From contig QIEW01000039.1 in NCBI GenBank assembly GCA_003230535.1, positions 1 through 17,406 on the forward strand: a stretch of 17,406 nt of DNA, in the 5' to 3' direction. Each line of letters opens with the position of its first letter. Within the stretch, counting starts at the first letter, position 1. Positions 6,558 through 13,811 of this stretch are shown here, piece by piece. The notes under the pieces were generated by a model, which was not told the origin of the DNA, made no database searches, and was given only the letters and a program-made list of their open reading frames with translations. Origin of the DNA: a bacterium. GTDB lineage: Bacteria > SZUA-182 > SZUA-191. A program made the position numbers and the translations under genes.

Positions 6558-8822
6558 ATGTCTAAGATTATTGCCTCGGCGGCTATTCGAGGAGGGTATA
6601 AGATTACTGGGCGGGCAGATGATGCTTTGGCTCAAGCCTTAGAGCAATATGGCCCGGATCAAAAAGTGGAGTTACCAAATACCGGATACTATCTGCCGGT
6701 GATCCATGGGATGACCGGTATGGAAGTTAACACCCTGGCGGATTTAACTCCCGTGCTAAATCGGGCGAAAAGTCTGCTTCCGCCGGAGCCGGCCGAGCAT
6801 GTCTGGTTACCCTATTTGGGACATACCCTCGATGCCGGTATGGCGACGCTGTTTGCCGATGAAATAATCGAAGTAATTAAGTATTTAGATAACCCCCTGC
6901 CCTATGTAGCGGCTGAAAATTGCCCTGAAGACGGTAATTTTTGGCTCGGGGCGGCTGATGACGTAATCATGCGGAAACGGGGGATCGAGTTTGTGGACGG
7001 CACGGCTCCCGGATTTGCCGCCATTGTGGGAGCGGCCCCGGATAGTAAAACAGCGGTAAATATCGCCCGCGAGCTCCAGGAGAAAAACCTGTATGTGTTT
7101 ATGTCTTCTGAGGCGGAAGGGGTAAGCTTTGCCGAGCAGCTCCGCCAGGAAGGGGTGCAGATGGGCTGGGAAACCAGGCTGGTCCCCTTTGGCAAGGATA
7201 TTACCGCCACCGTATTTGCTTTAGGGTTTGCCACCCGGGCGGCGTTATCATTCGGGGGGGTGCAGCCGGGAGATTTCCAGCGTGTGTTATTGTACAATAA
7301 AAATCGCATTTTTGCTTTTGTGCTGGCCTTAGGCGAGGATAAGGATGCTGCCGAGGGGGCGTTGCTGGATGATGAAAAATATGCCCAGGCGGCCGGAGCG
7401 ATCAACTTTGGCTTCCCGACTATCTCAGACATCAATATTCCCCAGATTTTGCCTACCGGCATTTGCACTTACGAACATGTAGTCGCAAATATACCGCATG
7501 ATAGGATTGTGCAGAAGGCTGTCGAGGTGCGGGGACTGAAAGTCCAGATTACGGAGGTGCCGGTGCCCGTTTCTTACGGCCCGGCCTTTGAAGGCGAGCG
7601 GATTCGCAAGAATGATATGTGGTGCGAGATGGGCGGACAGCGATCACCGGCTTTTGAGTATGTCACCATGCGGGAGATGGAGGAGTTGGAGGATGGCAAG
7701 ATTGATGTGATCGGGCCGGAGATAGGCGAGGTGCCTGAAGGTTCTAAGGTTCCTTTAGGGGTCTGGGCGGAAGTGGCCGGACGCGAGATGCAGCCCGATT
7801 TTGAGCCGATCCTGGAACGTCAGATACACCGGCTGTTCAATGCCGCCCAAGGCGTGTTCCATATGGGGCAGCGGGATATAAATTGGGTGAGAATCAGTAA
7901 GGAAGCTAAAGCCGCCGGATTTACATTTAAACATCTGGGAGATATTCTACATGCCAAGTTCCATGCGGAATATGGCAAGGTATTGGATAAAGTCGAGGTG
8001 AAAATTTATACTAACGAGCCGGATGTGCTGCGGCTCAGGAAGGATGCGCTCAAAGTTTACCATCAACGCGACGAGCGGATGGGGGCCTTGACTGATGAGA
8101 GCGTGGACACCTATTATTCCTGCACCCTGTGCCAATCCTTTGCGCCGACCCACGTCTGTGTAATTACTCCGGAGCGGAGCGGACTGTGCGGGGCTTACTC
8201 CTGGCTGGACGGTAAGGCCGCCTATCAGCTTGAACCTACCGGGCCGAACCAGCCTCTCCTTAAAGGAAATACCATTGATCCGCTGAAGGGGCAATGGCAG
8301 GGTATTAATGACTTTGTGTCCCAGGCTTCACGGGGTAATCTGACCGCCTTTAACGCTTACAGCATGATGGAAGACCCGATGACCTCCTGCGGCTGCTTTG
8401 AGTGTATTACCTCCATTCTGCCGCTGACTAACGGCGTGATGATTGTAAATCGTGAATATCCGGATATGACCCCGGCCGGAATGAAATTCTCCACCATGGC
8501 CGGCTCGGTAGGCGGCGGGTTGCAGACACCGGGCTTTATCGGGCATAGCAAGCACTACATCGGCAGCAAAAAATATATCTCCGCTGAAGGGGGTTTACAA
8601 CGAGTAGTGTGGATGCCGAAAATACTGAAAGAGGAAATTAGGCAGCTTATTGACAAACGCTGCCAGGCAGATGAGGAATTAAAAAATATGTTGGAGGCGG
8701 CTGGAGTAAGCAGCTTCCTGAATCTGGTGGCTGATGAGACATCCGCTACTACGGAGGAAGAAGTCCTGGCATTTATGGAGCAGGCAGGTCATCCAGCCTT
8801 CACTATGGATCCAATGATTTAA
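6558..8822 (+). CDS. acsB: Acetyl-CoA synthase (CODH/ACS alpha subunit)
   Basis: This 754-residue protein condenses CO, a methyl group from the corrinoid Fe-S protein and CoA into acetyl-CoA. The A-cluster ligands are C522, C525, C534, C544, C611 and C613. Their spacing (3, 9, 10, 67, 2) equals that of the Moorella enzyme (C506 to C597), in the contexts SCTLCQSFAPTHVC and SCGCFEC. The N-terminal ~310 residues match the CODH-contacting domain of bacterial AcsB, so this is the full-length bacterial type and not the truncated archaeal one. GAGG at 6549-6552 precedes the ATG. It would be expected next to cooS, from which a hicAB pair and two hairpins separate it, so it may need its own promoter; I saw no convincing one. 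Confidence 0.98.
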   Translation: MSKIIASAAIRGGYKITGRADDALAQALEQYGPDQKVELPNTGYYLPVIHGMTGMEVNTLADLTPVLNRAKSLLPPEPAEHVWLPYLGHTLDAGMATLFADEIIEVIKYLDNPLPYVAAENCPEDGNFWLGAADDVIMRKRGIEFVDGTAPGFAAIVGAAPDSKTAVNIARELQEKNLYVFMSSEAEGVSFAEQLRQEGVQMGWETRLVPFGKDITATVFALGFATRAALSFGGVQPGDFQRVLLYNKNRIFAFVLALGEDKDAAEGALLDDEKYAQAAGAINFGFPTISDINIPQILPTGICTYEHVVANIPHDRIVQKAVEVRGLKVQITEVPVPVSYGPAFEGERIRKNDMWCEMGGQRSPAFEYVTMREMEELEDGKIDVIGPEIGEVPEGSKVPLGVWAEVAGREMQPDFEPILERQIHRLFNAAQGVFHMGQRDINWVRISKEAKAAGFTFKHLGDILHAKFHAEYGKVLDKVEVKIYTNEPDVLRLRKDALKVYHQRDERMGALTDESVDTYYSCTLCQSFAPTHVCVITPERSGLCGAYSWLDGKAAYQLEPTGPNQPLLKGNTIDPLKGQWQGINDFVSQASRGNLTAFNAYSMMEDPMTSCGCFECITSILPLTNGVMIVNREYPDMTPAGMKFSTMAGSVGGGLQTPGFIGHSKHYIGSKKYISAEGGLQRVVWMPKILKEEIRQLIDKRCQADEELKNMLEAAGVSSFLNLVADETSATTEEEVLAFMEQAGHPAFTMDPMI

Positions 8823-9046
8823 CCCGGCTTATTCATAAATCCGCGGTAAACATTAATGCTGTTATTTGGATACAGCTACTTATAGAATAACGGTCAAAAA
8901 CAAAATGGCTCATACAAATTACCGAAAACTATCGCTATGGAAGCGACCAGCTCCGAGCGTGTTTATGATCCCGAATTATTCGGGTTAAACCGGTAACGGC
9001 CCTAGGTTTTGATATCATGTTAACGTCCAAGATGTCTTCGGGAGGC
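8823..9046. other. Non-coding stretch between acsB and the acpP promoter
   Basis: I see no credible gene here. A short hairpin, CCCGAA-TTA-TTCGGG at 8970-8984, is the only clear structure and lacks a T-run, so it is at best a weak terminator for acsB. I do not recognise a riboswitch or tRNA. Confidence 0.5.
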
Positions 9047-9076
9047 TTGACAAGGTATGATACCATGTGATATAGA
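9047..9076 (+). promoter_or_regulatory. Strong sigma-70-like promoter for acpP
   Basis: TTGACA at 9047-9052 is a perfect -35 box. An 18-base spacer leads to TATAGA at 9071-9076, preceded by TG one base away (extended -10, TGATATAGA). Transcription would start near 9083 and give a leader of about 100 bases before acpP. The leader holds a perfect 14-base palindrome (GTCTTTCGAAAGAC, 9096-9109) and an ACTAA-TG-TTAGT inverted repeat (9126-9137), possible regulator sites. Confidence 0.6.
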
Positions 9077-9154
9077 ACCTTTTTTATATAAATATGTCTT
9101 TCGAAAGACTGATAGACTGTCAGTAACTAATGTTAGTGATTACAAGAGGTTATC

Positions 9155-9190
9155 ATGACTAAATACATGGGAGAAGGAGGTGGAATTTGA
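9155..9190 (+). CDS. Possible 11-codon leader ORF overlapping the acpP start
   Basis: ATG at 9155 preceded by AAGAGG (9144-9149) opens an 11-codon frame, [11 protein letters not shown]. Its TGA at 9188-9190 overlaps the TTG start of acpP at 9187-9189. The acpP Shine-Dalgarno sequence lies inside this frame. Translation of the leader could couple to or modulate acpP. The frame is very short and could be fortuitous. Confidence 0.25.
   Translation: MTKYMGEGGGI
9175..9180 (+). promoter_or_regulatory. Shine-Dalgarno that selects the TTG start of acpP
   Basis: AGGAGG lies 6 bases before TTG at 9187 but 15 bases before the first in-frame ATG at 9196. The spacing favours the rare TTG start. Confidence 0.6.
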
Positions 9191-9432
9191 GTAAAATGGG
9201 ACTCAAGGAAAAAGTTAAATCAATCATTGTAGAAAATTTAGGCGTATCAGAGGATGAGGTCACTCCGGGGGCCTCTTTTATTGATGATTTAGGCGCCGAC
9301 TCTTTGGATACGGTGGAGTTGGTTATGGCGTTGGAAGAAGAGTTCTCGATCGAAATTCCGGACGATGATGCAGAAAAGATTACCACAGTAAATGATGCCG
9401 TAAGATATATTACAGAACATGTCCGGGAATAG
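9187..9432 (+). CDS. acpP: Acyl carrier protein
   Basis: This 81-residue acidic four-helix protein carries growing acyl chains in fatty acid synthesis. The phosphopantetheine attachment site is Ser39 in the invariant context G-A-D-S-L-D, followed by [11 protein letters not shown] in recognition helix II. The TTG at 9187 is chosen from Shine-Dalgarno spacing and gives a start M-S-K-M-G-L-K; starting at the internal ATG (9196) would shorten it by three residues. A strong promoter lies upstream. In many bacteria acpP is followed directly by fabF and rnc; here the order is kept but a 186-bp repeat element separates acpP from fabF. Confidence 0.97.
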   Translation: MSKMGLKEKVKSIIVENLGVSEDEVTPGASFIDDLGADSLDTVELVMALEEEFSIEIPDDDAEKITTVNDAVRYITEHVRE

Positions 9433-9457
9433 CTCGGGAAGATAGTTCCGGGTAAGA

Positions 9458-9643
9458 CTAATGTCATGTCAAGCATAAATTGGCGGATTTCGTTCCCCCC
9501 TTTGACAAAGGGGGATTAAGGGGGATTTCCGGTGTTTCGGCCTGTCCCCGGGCCGAAACTACTAAAGGGGCGCGCTACCCTTAAACCTTTCGGCTTGAGA
9601 ACCAGCCGAAAGATCAGACATACTAGAGTTGACACGACACTAG
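9458..9643. repeat. MITE-like compound repeat between acpP and fabF
   Basis: The ends are imperfect inverted repeats: CTAATGTCATGTCAAG at 9458-9473 against the complement of 9628-9643, CTAGTGTCGTGTCAAC (13 of 16 match). Inside are three hairpins: CCCCCTTT-GAC-AAAGGGGG (9496-9514), GTTTCGGCC...GGCCGAAAC (9534-9559) and CTTTCGGCT...AGCCGAAAG (9587-9612). The end sequence and the CCCCCTTT hairpin recur, inverted, at 11698-11881. No coding capacity is seen. Confidence 0.6.
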
Positions 9644-9700
9644 ACCTTGGAGGTCTGAGAAATATTTCCTTTTTTAGAACGCGGGCTCAGTTAATAGCTT

Positions 9701-10957
9701 ATGATGGATAGTTTACACAAGCAGCGAGTAGTAGTGACAGGTCTGGGAGTAGTATCTCCACTGGGAAACTGTGTCGCCGATACCTGGGAAGCCCTCTGCG
9801 GGGGGAGGTCAGGGATCGGTCCAATCACAAAGTTCAATGCCGAAAAACATACTTGCCGGATTGCGGGAGAGATTAAGGGATTTGATCCTGGAGCTTATAT
9901 CCCCAAAAAAGAAATAAAAAAGATGGACGCCTTCATCCAATATGCGCTGGCGGCCAGTATCATGGCGGTAGAGGACGCCCGGCTGGAGGTGGATCGTCTG
10001 GATAAAGATCGAGCGGGAGTGCTGGTCGGCAGCGGCATAGGCGGACTTCCCACCATAGAACACTACCATGAGATACTCTTAGAGAAGGGGCCGGGCAAGG
10101 TCTCTCCTTTCTTTATTCCGATGCTGATTGTCAATTTAGCCTCAGGCCAGATCTCCATCCGGTTTGGGTTTCGGGGCCCTAACCTAAGTGTGGCCACGGC
10201 ATGCGCGACAGGCAACCACTCTCTAGGAGAGGCCCTGCGCATTATCCAGCGCGGCGAGGCGGATGTTATGGTGGCCGGCGGGGCGGAAGCTACCATCTCT
10301 CCTCTAGGCGTTGCCGGTTTCGCGGCGATGAAGGCCTTGTCAACCAGAAATGATGAGCCTCAGAAAGCCAGTCGGCCATTTGATCTCAAGCGAGACGGGT
10401 TTGTAATGGGAGAAGGAGCAGGGATTTTGATCTTGGAGAAGTTAGAGCATGCTAAATCCCGAGGGGCCGAAATTTATGCTGAGTTGATTGGCTATGGAAT
10501 GTCGGCGGATGCTTATCATATTTCATCCCCATCCCCGGATGGATCAGGCGCCGCCGCTTGCATGAGAAAATGTATTGAAGATGCCGGGGTGTCCCCCGGG
10601 GAGGTAGATTATATTAATGCCCACGGCACATCTACTCCCGCCGGCGACAGACTGGAGACCACCGCCATTAAAGATATATTCGGGGATCATGCTTATCGGG
10701 TGAAGATAAGTTCTCTTAAGTCTATGATTGGTCATTTGTTGGGCGCTTCAGGGGGCGTGGAAGCGGTGGCTACTGTCTTGACCATCTGTAACGGGATAAT
10801 CACGCCCACCATCAATTATGAATGCCCTGATCCTGAATGTGATCTGGACTATGTCCCCAACAAAGCACAACCGGCTAATGTAAAAGTGGCGCTGTCTAAT
10901 TCTTTTGGCTTTGGGGGAACTAACTCCAGCCTTATTTTTAGGAAATATAATGAGTGA
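9701..10957 (+). CDS. fabF: Beta-ketoacyl-ACP synthase II
   Basis: This 418-residue condensing enzyme elongates acyl-ACP with malonyl-ACP. The Cys-His-His triad is complete: C168 in [11 protein letters not shown]308 in [11 protein letters not shown] and H345 in [12 protein letters not shown], with K340 before it. All are offset by five from E. coli FabF, and length and motifs fit the FabF/KAS II class. The start is ATG 9701 or ATG 9704; neither has a clear ribosome-binding site, which is unusual for a core gene and may reflect the repeat element inserted upstream. The rnc gene begins within its last codons. Ketoacyl synthases of other pathways look similar, but the acpP and rnc neighbours support FabF. 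Confidence 0.95.
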   Translation: MMDSLHKQRVVVTGLGVVSPLGNCVADTWEALCGGRSGIGPITKFNAEKHTCRIAGEIKGFDPGAYIPKKEIKKMDAFIQYALAASIMAVEDARLEVDRLDKDRAGVLVGSGIGGLPTIEHYHEILLEKGPGKVSPFFIPMLIVNLASGQISIRFGFRGPNLSVATACATGNHSLGEALRIIQRGEADVMVAGGAEATISPLGVAGFAAMKALSTRNDEPQKASRPFDLKRDGFVMGEGAGILILEKLEHAKSRGAEIYAELIGYGMSADAYHISSPSPDGSGAAACMRKCIEDAGVSPGEVDYINAHGTSTPAGDRLETTAIKDIFGDHAYRVKISSLKSMIGHLLGASGGVEAVATVLTICNGIITPTINYECPDPECDLDYVPNKAQPANVKVALSNSFGFGGTNSSLIFRKYNE

Positions 10958-11687
10958 GTCGATGAAGGTTTCCGGAAATTCACCAACCGCAGACGCACTA
11001 AGTCCCGGATTGGTGAACCTCCAACATCGCTTACACCATTCCTTCCAAAATTCAGAATATCTTATTCAGTCCCTTACTCATAGCTCCTTTGCTTATGAAG
11101 CTAAGCGTCCCGGAGAAGATAACGAACGGATGGAGTTTTTAGGAGACTCTGTCTTGGGGATCATCGTAAGCCACTACCTGTATGAGACTCATCCTAAGGC
11201 CACACCGGGAAAATTATCTCAACTCAAATCTCATTATGTTAGCGCCTCTGTATTGGCCGGCGTAGCCCGCAAGATACGTTTAGGCCGGCTCTTACGCCTG
11301 GGGCAGGGAGAGAGAAAAACTAAAGGTCAGGCTAAAGCCTCTCTATTGTGTTGTGCTCTGGAGGCGGTGATTGGGGCTATTTATCTGGATGGCGGACTTG
11401 AGGCTGCCCAGAAGTTCATCTTTAGCTGGCTTCCTGAGCTAATGGCGCAAGGGGAACCGGTGGACTATAAAAGTCAGCTTCAGCAATATGCTCAGGCGCG
11501 GTATGGTTGTCTTCCGCAGTATAGAATAGTCCAACGTCAAGGGCCGGAACATGCACAAACATTTATAGCTCAAGTATCCCTGGGAGGGAAAAAGGCCCAG
11601 GGAAAGGGCCGAAGCAAAAAGGAAGCCCAAATATCCGCCGCCCGCAGGCTGCTGGGTAAAATTCCTGAAATGAACAACTCTTCCTGA
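10950..11687 (+). CDS. rnc: Ribonuclease III with altered active site
   Basis: This 245-residue protein has the RNase III layout: an endonuclease domain (~20-150) with the signature [13 protein letters not shown] (E59, E62, D66) and a C-terminal double-stranded RNA-binding domain (~152-235) with K-S-Q-L-Q-Q-Y and [13 protein letters not shown]. Two usual metal-site acids are missing. The family's L-A-D-A-x-E-A-V-I-G-A motif reads [12 protein letters not shown], so the Asp (E. coli D114) is C125, while Glu128 remains. The E-G-x-L Glu (E. coli E65) is Pro in TPGKLSQL. The ATG at 10950 has AGGA at 10940-10943 and overlaps the fabF end by 8 bases. The enzyme normally processes rRNA and mRNA duplexes; here it may bind but cut poorly. 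Confidence 0.92.
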   Translation: MSESMKVSGNSPTADALSPGLVNLQHRLHHSFQNSEYLIQSLTHSSFAYEAKRPGEDNERMEFLGDSVLGIIVSHYLYETHPKATPGKLSQLKSHYVSASVLAGVARKIRLGRLLRLGQGERKTKGQAKASLLCCALEAVIGAIYLDGGLEAAQKFIFSWLPELMAQGEPVDYKSQLQQYAQARYGCLPQYRIVQRQGPEHAQTFIAQVSLGGKKAQGKGRSKKEAQISAARRLLGKIPEMNNSS

Positions 11688-11742
11688 ATATTCTGTTAAA
11701 TCCCCCTACAATCCCCCTTCGTCAAAGGGGGAAACAGAATCC

Positions 11743-11871
11743 GTCAAGCATAAGATGTCATTCCGGACTTGAATCCGGAATCCAGGGAACACCCTCCTCA
11801 CCTCGGCCCTCTCCCCCAGGGGAGAAGGTTAGGATGAGGGGGGTAGAAACAACCGACAATTTATGCTTGAC
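11743..11871. repeat. Compound palindromic element with 11-bp inverted ends
   Basis: GTCAAGCATAA at 11743-11753 is the exact complement of TTATGCTTGAC at 11861-11871. Inside are ATTCCGGA...TCCGGAAT (a 'TCATTCCGG' type repeat) and a CCCTC...GAGGG type palindrome. The right end continues into ACGACACTAG, the same border as at 9634-9643. Confidence 0.55.
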
Positions 11872-11876
11872 ACGAC

Positions 11877-11900
11877 ACTAGCTATATTATAAATAACTCG
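11877..11900 (+). repeat. 24-bp direct repeat, copy 1
   Basis: ACTAGCTATATTATAAATAA followed by CTCG, identical to 12097-12120, 220 bases away. Confidence 0.85.
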
Positions 11901-11943
11901 AGCGTATAGTAATTTCCATTTTTAGGCTCAATAAAACAAGGTA

Positions 11944-12024
11944 GTAGGGTGGAACAAGGCGAAGCCGGTTCCGCCTTTCTTTGCGCATGTTATTGGCGGT
12001 TCCGCTTCGCTTGAACCGCCCTAC
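11944..12024. repeat. GTAGGGTGG...CCGCCCTAC palindromic element
   Basis: An 81-base imperfect inverted repeat: GTAGGGTGGAACAAGGCGAA at one end and TTCGCTTGAACCGCCCTAC at the other, with GGTTCCGCC/GGCGGTTCC words in the middle. It resembles the widespread GTAGGG-type miniature palindromes and has no coding capacity. It lies between the two 24-bp direct repeats. Confidence 0.6.
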
Positions 12025-12096
12025 ACATCTACACCTCTGTTTTACTTGAACAAAACAACAAGAGGTAAATAAACCCAGTTATTTATAAAACGCTCT

Positions 12097-12120
12097 ACTA
12101 GCTATATTATAAATAACTCG
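12097..12120 (+). repeat. 24-bp direct repeat, copy 2
   Basis: Exact second copy of 11877-11900, ending 24 bases before the epimerase ATG. Its core TATATTATAAATA could serve as a -10 region, but no good -35 box is seen. Confidence 0.85.
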
Positions 12121-12144
12121 CGAGAAATTGGAGGTGCCTTCCGC

Positions 12145-13107
12145 ATGAAATTCATAGTTACCGGAGCGGCAGGGTTCATCGGCTCCCATCTGAGCGAAAA
12201 ACTGGTTAGTTTAGGTCATGAGGTAGTGGGTGTAGATTGTTTTACCGACTACTATCCTCGCAGCCGGAAAGAAAAAAACCTGGAGAAACTGAGGCCACAG
12301 GGCAACAGCCCTAATTCAAAATTCAGCTTTATAGAAGCCGATCTTTTGGAAATGGATTTAATTTCCCTGCTGGAAGGGGTGGATTACGTATTTCATCAAG
12401 CAGCCCAAGCGGGGGTACGGCCTAGTTGGGGGGATAACTTTAAAGTCTATGTGCGGCAGAACATTCAGGCGACCCAACGGTTCCTGGAAGCCGCCGCGGA
12501 GAGTTCGATAAAAAAGTTTGTCTACGCTTCCTCCTCGTCGGTCTACGGCGACCAGGAAGTGATGCCTATTAAGGAAAATATTGTACTCCGGCCGGTTTCT
12601 CCCTATGGAGTTACTAAGCTGGCCGCCGAAAACCTCTGTTATCTATATTGGAAAAATTATGGGGTGCCGACGGTTTCCCTGCGCTATTTCACCATTTTCG
12701 GCCCCCGGCAGCGGCCGGATATGGCTTTCCCGAGGTTTATTAAGGCCGGCTTGGAAGGTGTTCCGCTCACCATTTTCGGCGACGGGAAGCAGACCCGTGA
12801 CTTTACCTATATCGCCGATGCTGTGGCGGCGAATCTTCTGGCCATGGAGAGCCCGCCGGGGGAGGTATATAATATTGCCGGCGGAATGAGGATTACCGTA
12901 AACGGAGTGTTCGCTATGTTAGAACAACTTTTGGGGAAGGCGCTCCAGATTGAGTATATTTCCCCGCCCAAGGGTGATATGCGCCATACCTGGGCGGATA
13001 TAAGTCATGTCCGGAAAACTTTGGGTTATGCGCCCAAGGTCGGTTTGGAAGAAGGATTAGCCCAAGAGATTGCCTGGATGGAAAGCCTGGAAAGAGGGTT
13101 AAGATGA
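12145..13107 (+). CDS. NAD-dependent sugar-nucleotide epimerase (extended SDR)
   Basis: This 320-residue protein has the Rossmann motif G7-A-A-G10-F-I-G13, the catalytic Ser region Y-A-S-S-S-S-V-Y-G (~128-135) and Y154-x3-K158 in SPYGVTK. The substrate-side segment YFTIFGPRQRPDMAF (~181-195) and GDGKQTRDFTYI are typical of UDP-glucose/UDP-glucuronate 4-epimerases and related enzymes. It would remodel UDP-sugars for cell-surface polysaccharide. The exact substrate cannot be told from sequence, so no symbol is given. GGAGGTG at 12130-12136 lies 8 bases before the ATG. Its stop overlaps the next gene (ATGA), coupling it to a hicB antitoxin, an odd partner for a sugar enzyme. A GT-C glycosyltransferase gene is encoded further right. 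Confidence 0.88.
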   Translation: MKFIVTGAAGFIGSHLSEKLVSLGHEVVGVDCFTDYYPRSRKEKNLEKLRPQGNSPNSKFSFIEADLLEMDLISLLEGVDYVFHQAAQAGVRPSWGDNFKVYVRQNIQATQRFLEAAAESSIKKFVYASSSSVYGDQEVMPIKENIVLRPVSPYGVTKLAAENLCYLYWKNYGVPTVSLRYFTIFGPRQRPDMAFPRFIKAGLEGVPLTIFGDGKQTRDFTYIADAVAANLLAMESPPGEVYNIAGGMRITVNGVFAMLEQLLGKALQIEYISPPKGDMRHTWADISHVRKTLGYAPKVGLEEGLAQEIAWMESLERGLR

Positions 13108-13304
13108 GTTACGATGTATATATTGTTCAGGATGGAGAGTGGTTTATTGCGGATGTACCTGCTTTACCTGGGTGTATGTCGCAGGGAAGGACTGAAGAAG
13201 AAGCAATCAAAAATATAAAGGATGCGATCAATGGTTATTTGTGTGTGGTTAAAAAACACAACATAAAACTGCCTGACCCAAAAGTAATAAGGATAGCGGC
13301 CTGA
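13104..13304 (+). CDS. hicB: HicB-family antitoxin (third locus)
   Basis: This 66-residue protein has the short HicB fold: Y-D-V-Y-I-V-Q-D-G-E-W-F-I-A-D-V, then P-A-L-P-G-C-M-S-Q-G and a helix E-E-E-A-I-K-N-I-K-D-A-I. It resembles the hicB at 3196-3402 in length and motif but is clearly diverged. It overlaps the epimerase stop by four bases. Its partner hicA follows after 4 bases but is frameshifted, so this antitoxin may be an orphan. Confidence 0.87.
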   Translation: MSYDVYIVQDGEWFIADVPALPGCMSQGRTEEEAIKNIKDAINGYLCVVKKHNIKLPDPKVIRIAA

Positions 13305-13308
13305 ATTT

Positions 13309-13534
13309 ATGGTTAAGTTTGCCGGTATCTCTGGTAAAAATGCAGTTAAGGCTTTTGAAAGGATTGGCTATATTCTTGATCATCAAACCCGGAAGCCATA
13401 TGATTTTGTATCATCCTCACAGATTGCCCCTCAGTATTCCTAACCACAAGGAAGTGGCCGAGGGACTATTAAAGGCCCAGATAAAAAGGGCCGGTATTAC
13501 TCCGCAGGAGTTTAAAAAATTGTTAAGCAAGTAA
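13309..13534 (+). pseudogene. hicA: hicA toxin gene broken by a frameshift
   Basis: The ATG at 13309 opens a HicA-like N-terminus (V-K-F-A-G-I-S-G-K-N-A-V-K-A-F-E-R-I-G-Y) but the frame stops at 13441-13443 after 44 codons. The rest of HicA (GSHMILYHPHRLPLSIPNHKEVAEG...ITPQEFKKLLSK) is read in the +1 frame from about 13388 to the stop at 13534. The shift lies in CATCAAACCCGGAAGCC (13381-13397), just before the catalytic GSH. Compared with H-Q-T-R-G-S-H, two bases appear lost. No clear programmed slippery site fits the frame, so a disabling mutation or a sequencing error is likeliest. Confidence 0.8.
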
Positions 13535-13581
13535 ATTGATTATTGAAGCAGCTACAAGTGCAGGTAAAAAGGAGGATTAAG

Positions 13582-13785
13582 ATGAGCTTAGATAAGGAGT
13601 TATTAGATATTCTGGCCTGTCCGGCCTGTAAGGGGGATATTTTTTTAACCAAAGATGAGGGTGGTTTGATCTGCGGGAAATGCTTACTCAAATATGAGGT
13701 CAAAGACGATATCCCCATTATGCTGATTGACGAGGCGATAAAGCTGTCTCCCAAAGATTTGGCGGCTGAGAAAAAGAAGCTTTAA
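13582..13785 (+). CDS. Trm112/UPF0434 (YcaR)-like zinc-ribbon protein
   Basis: This 67-residue protein begins L-L-D-I-L-A-C-P-A-C-K-G and has four cysteines (C13, C16, C31, C34) as C-x2-C...C-x2-C, then Y-x-V-x-D-D-I-P-I-M-L, the usual end of the Trm112/UPF0434 domain. Family members bind zinc and act as small partners that activate methyltransferases in eukaryotes and archaea; the bacterial role is less defined. AAGGAGG at 13569-13575 fixes the ATG at 13582. In some bacteria this gene sits near LPS or lipid genes, in keeping with the epimerase here. Confidence 0.85.
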   Translation: MSLDKELLDILACPACKGDIFLTKDEGGLICGKCLLKYEVKDDIPIMLIDEAIKLSPKDLAAEKKKL

Positions 13786-13811
13786 TAGATACTTGGGCGG
13801 GTTTATTAAGA

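Larger units (their letters stand above)
11688..12144. other. Repeat-packed non-coding region between rnc and the epimerase gene
   Basis: No gene is seen. The region holds, in order: an inverted copy of the CCCCCTT...AAGGGGG repeat (11713-11731), an element with inverted ends (11743-11871), a 24-bp direct repeat (11877-11900), a large palindrome (11944-12024) and the second 24-bp copy (12097-12120). Confidence 0.7.

Noticed and set aside
8823-9046. Riboswitch or small RNA after acsB
   Set aside because: Only short stems are visible and nothing matches a riboswitch core I recognise.
9496-9612. Runs of back-to-back hairpins as a CRISPR array
   Set aside because: The hairpins differ in sequence, and there are no regularly spaced identical direct repeats, no spacers and no cas genes.
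9642-9675. AGACCT-TGG-AGGTCT hairpin followed by CCTTTTTT as an intrinsic terminator before fabF
   Set aside because: The T-run starts about 14 bases after the stem, too far for a standard terminator.
13381-13397. Programmed frameshift in the third hicA (AAACCCG slippery-like heptamer)
   Set aside because: The heptamer is not in the required reading phase, and the needed shift is +1/-2, not -1. Mutation or error is simpler.
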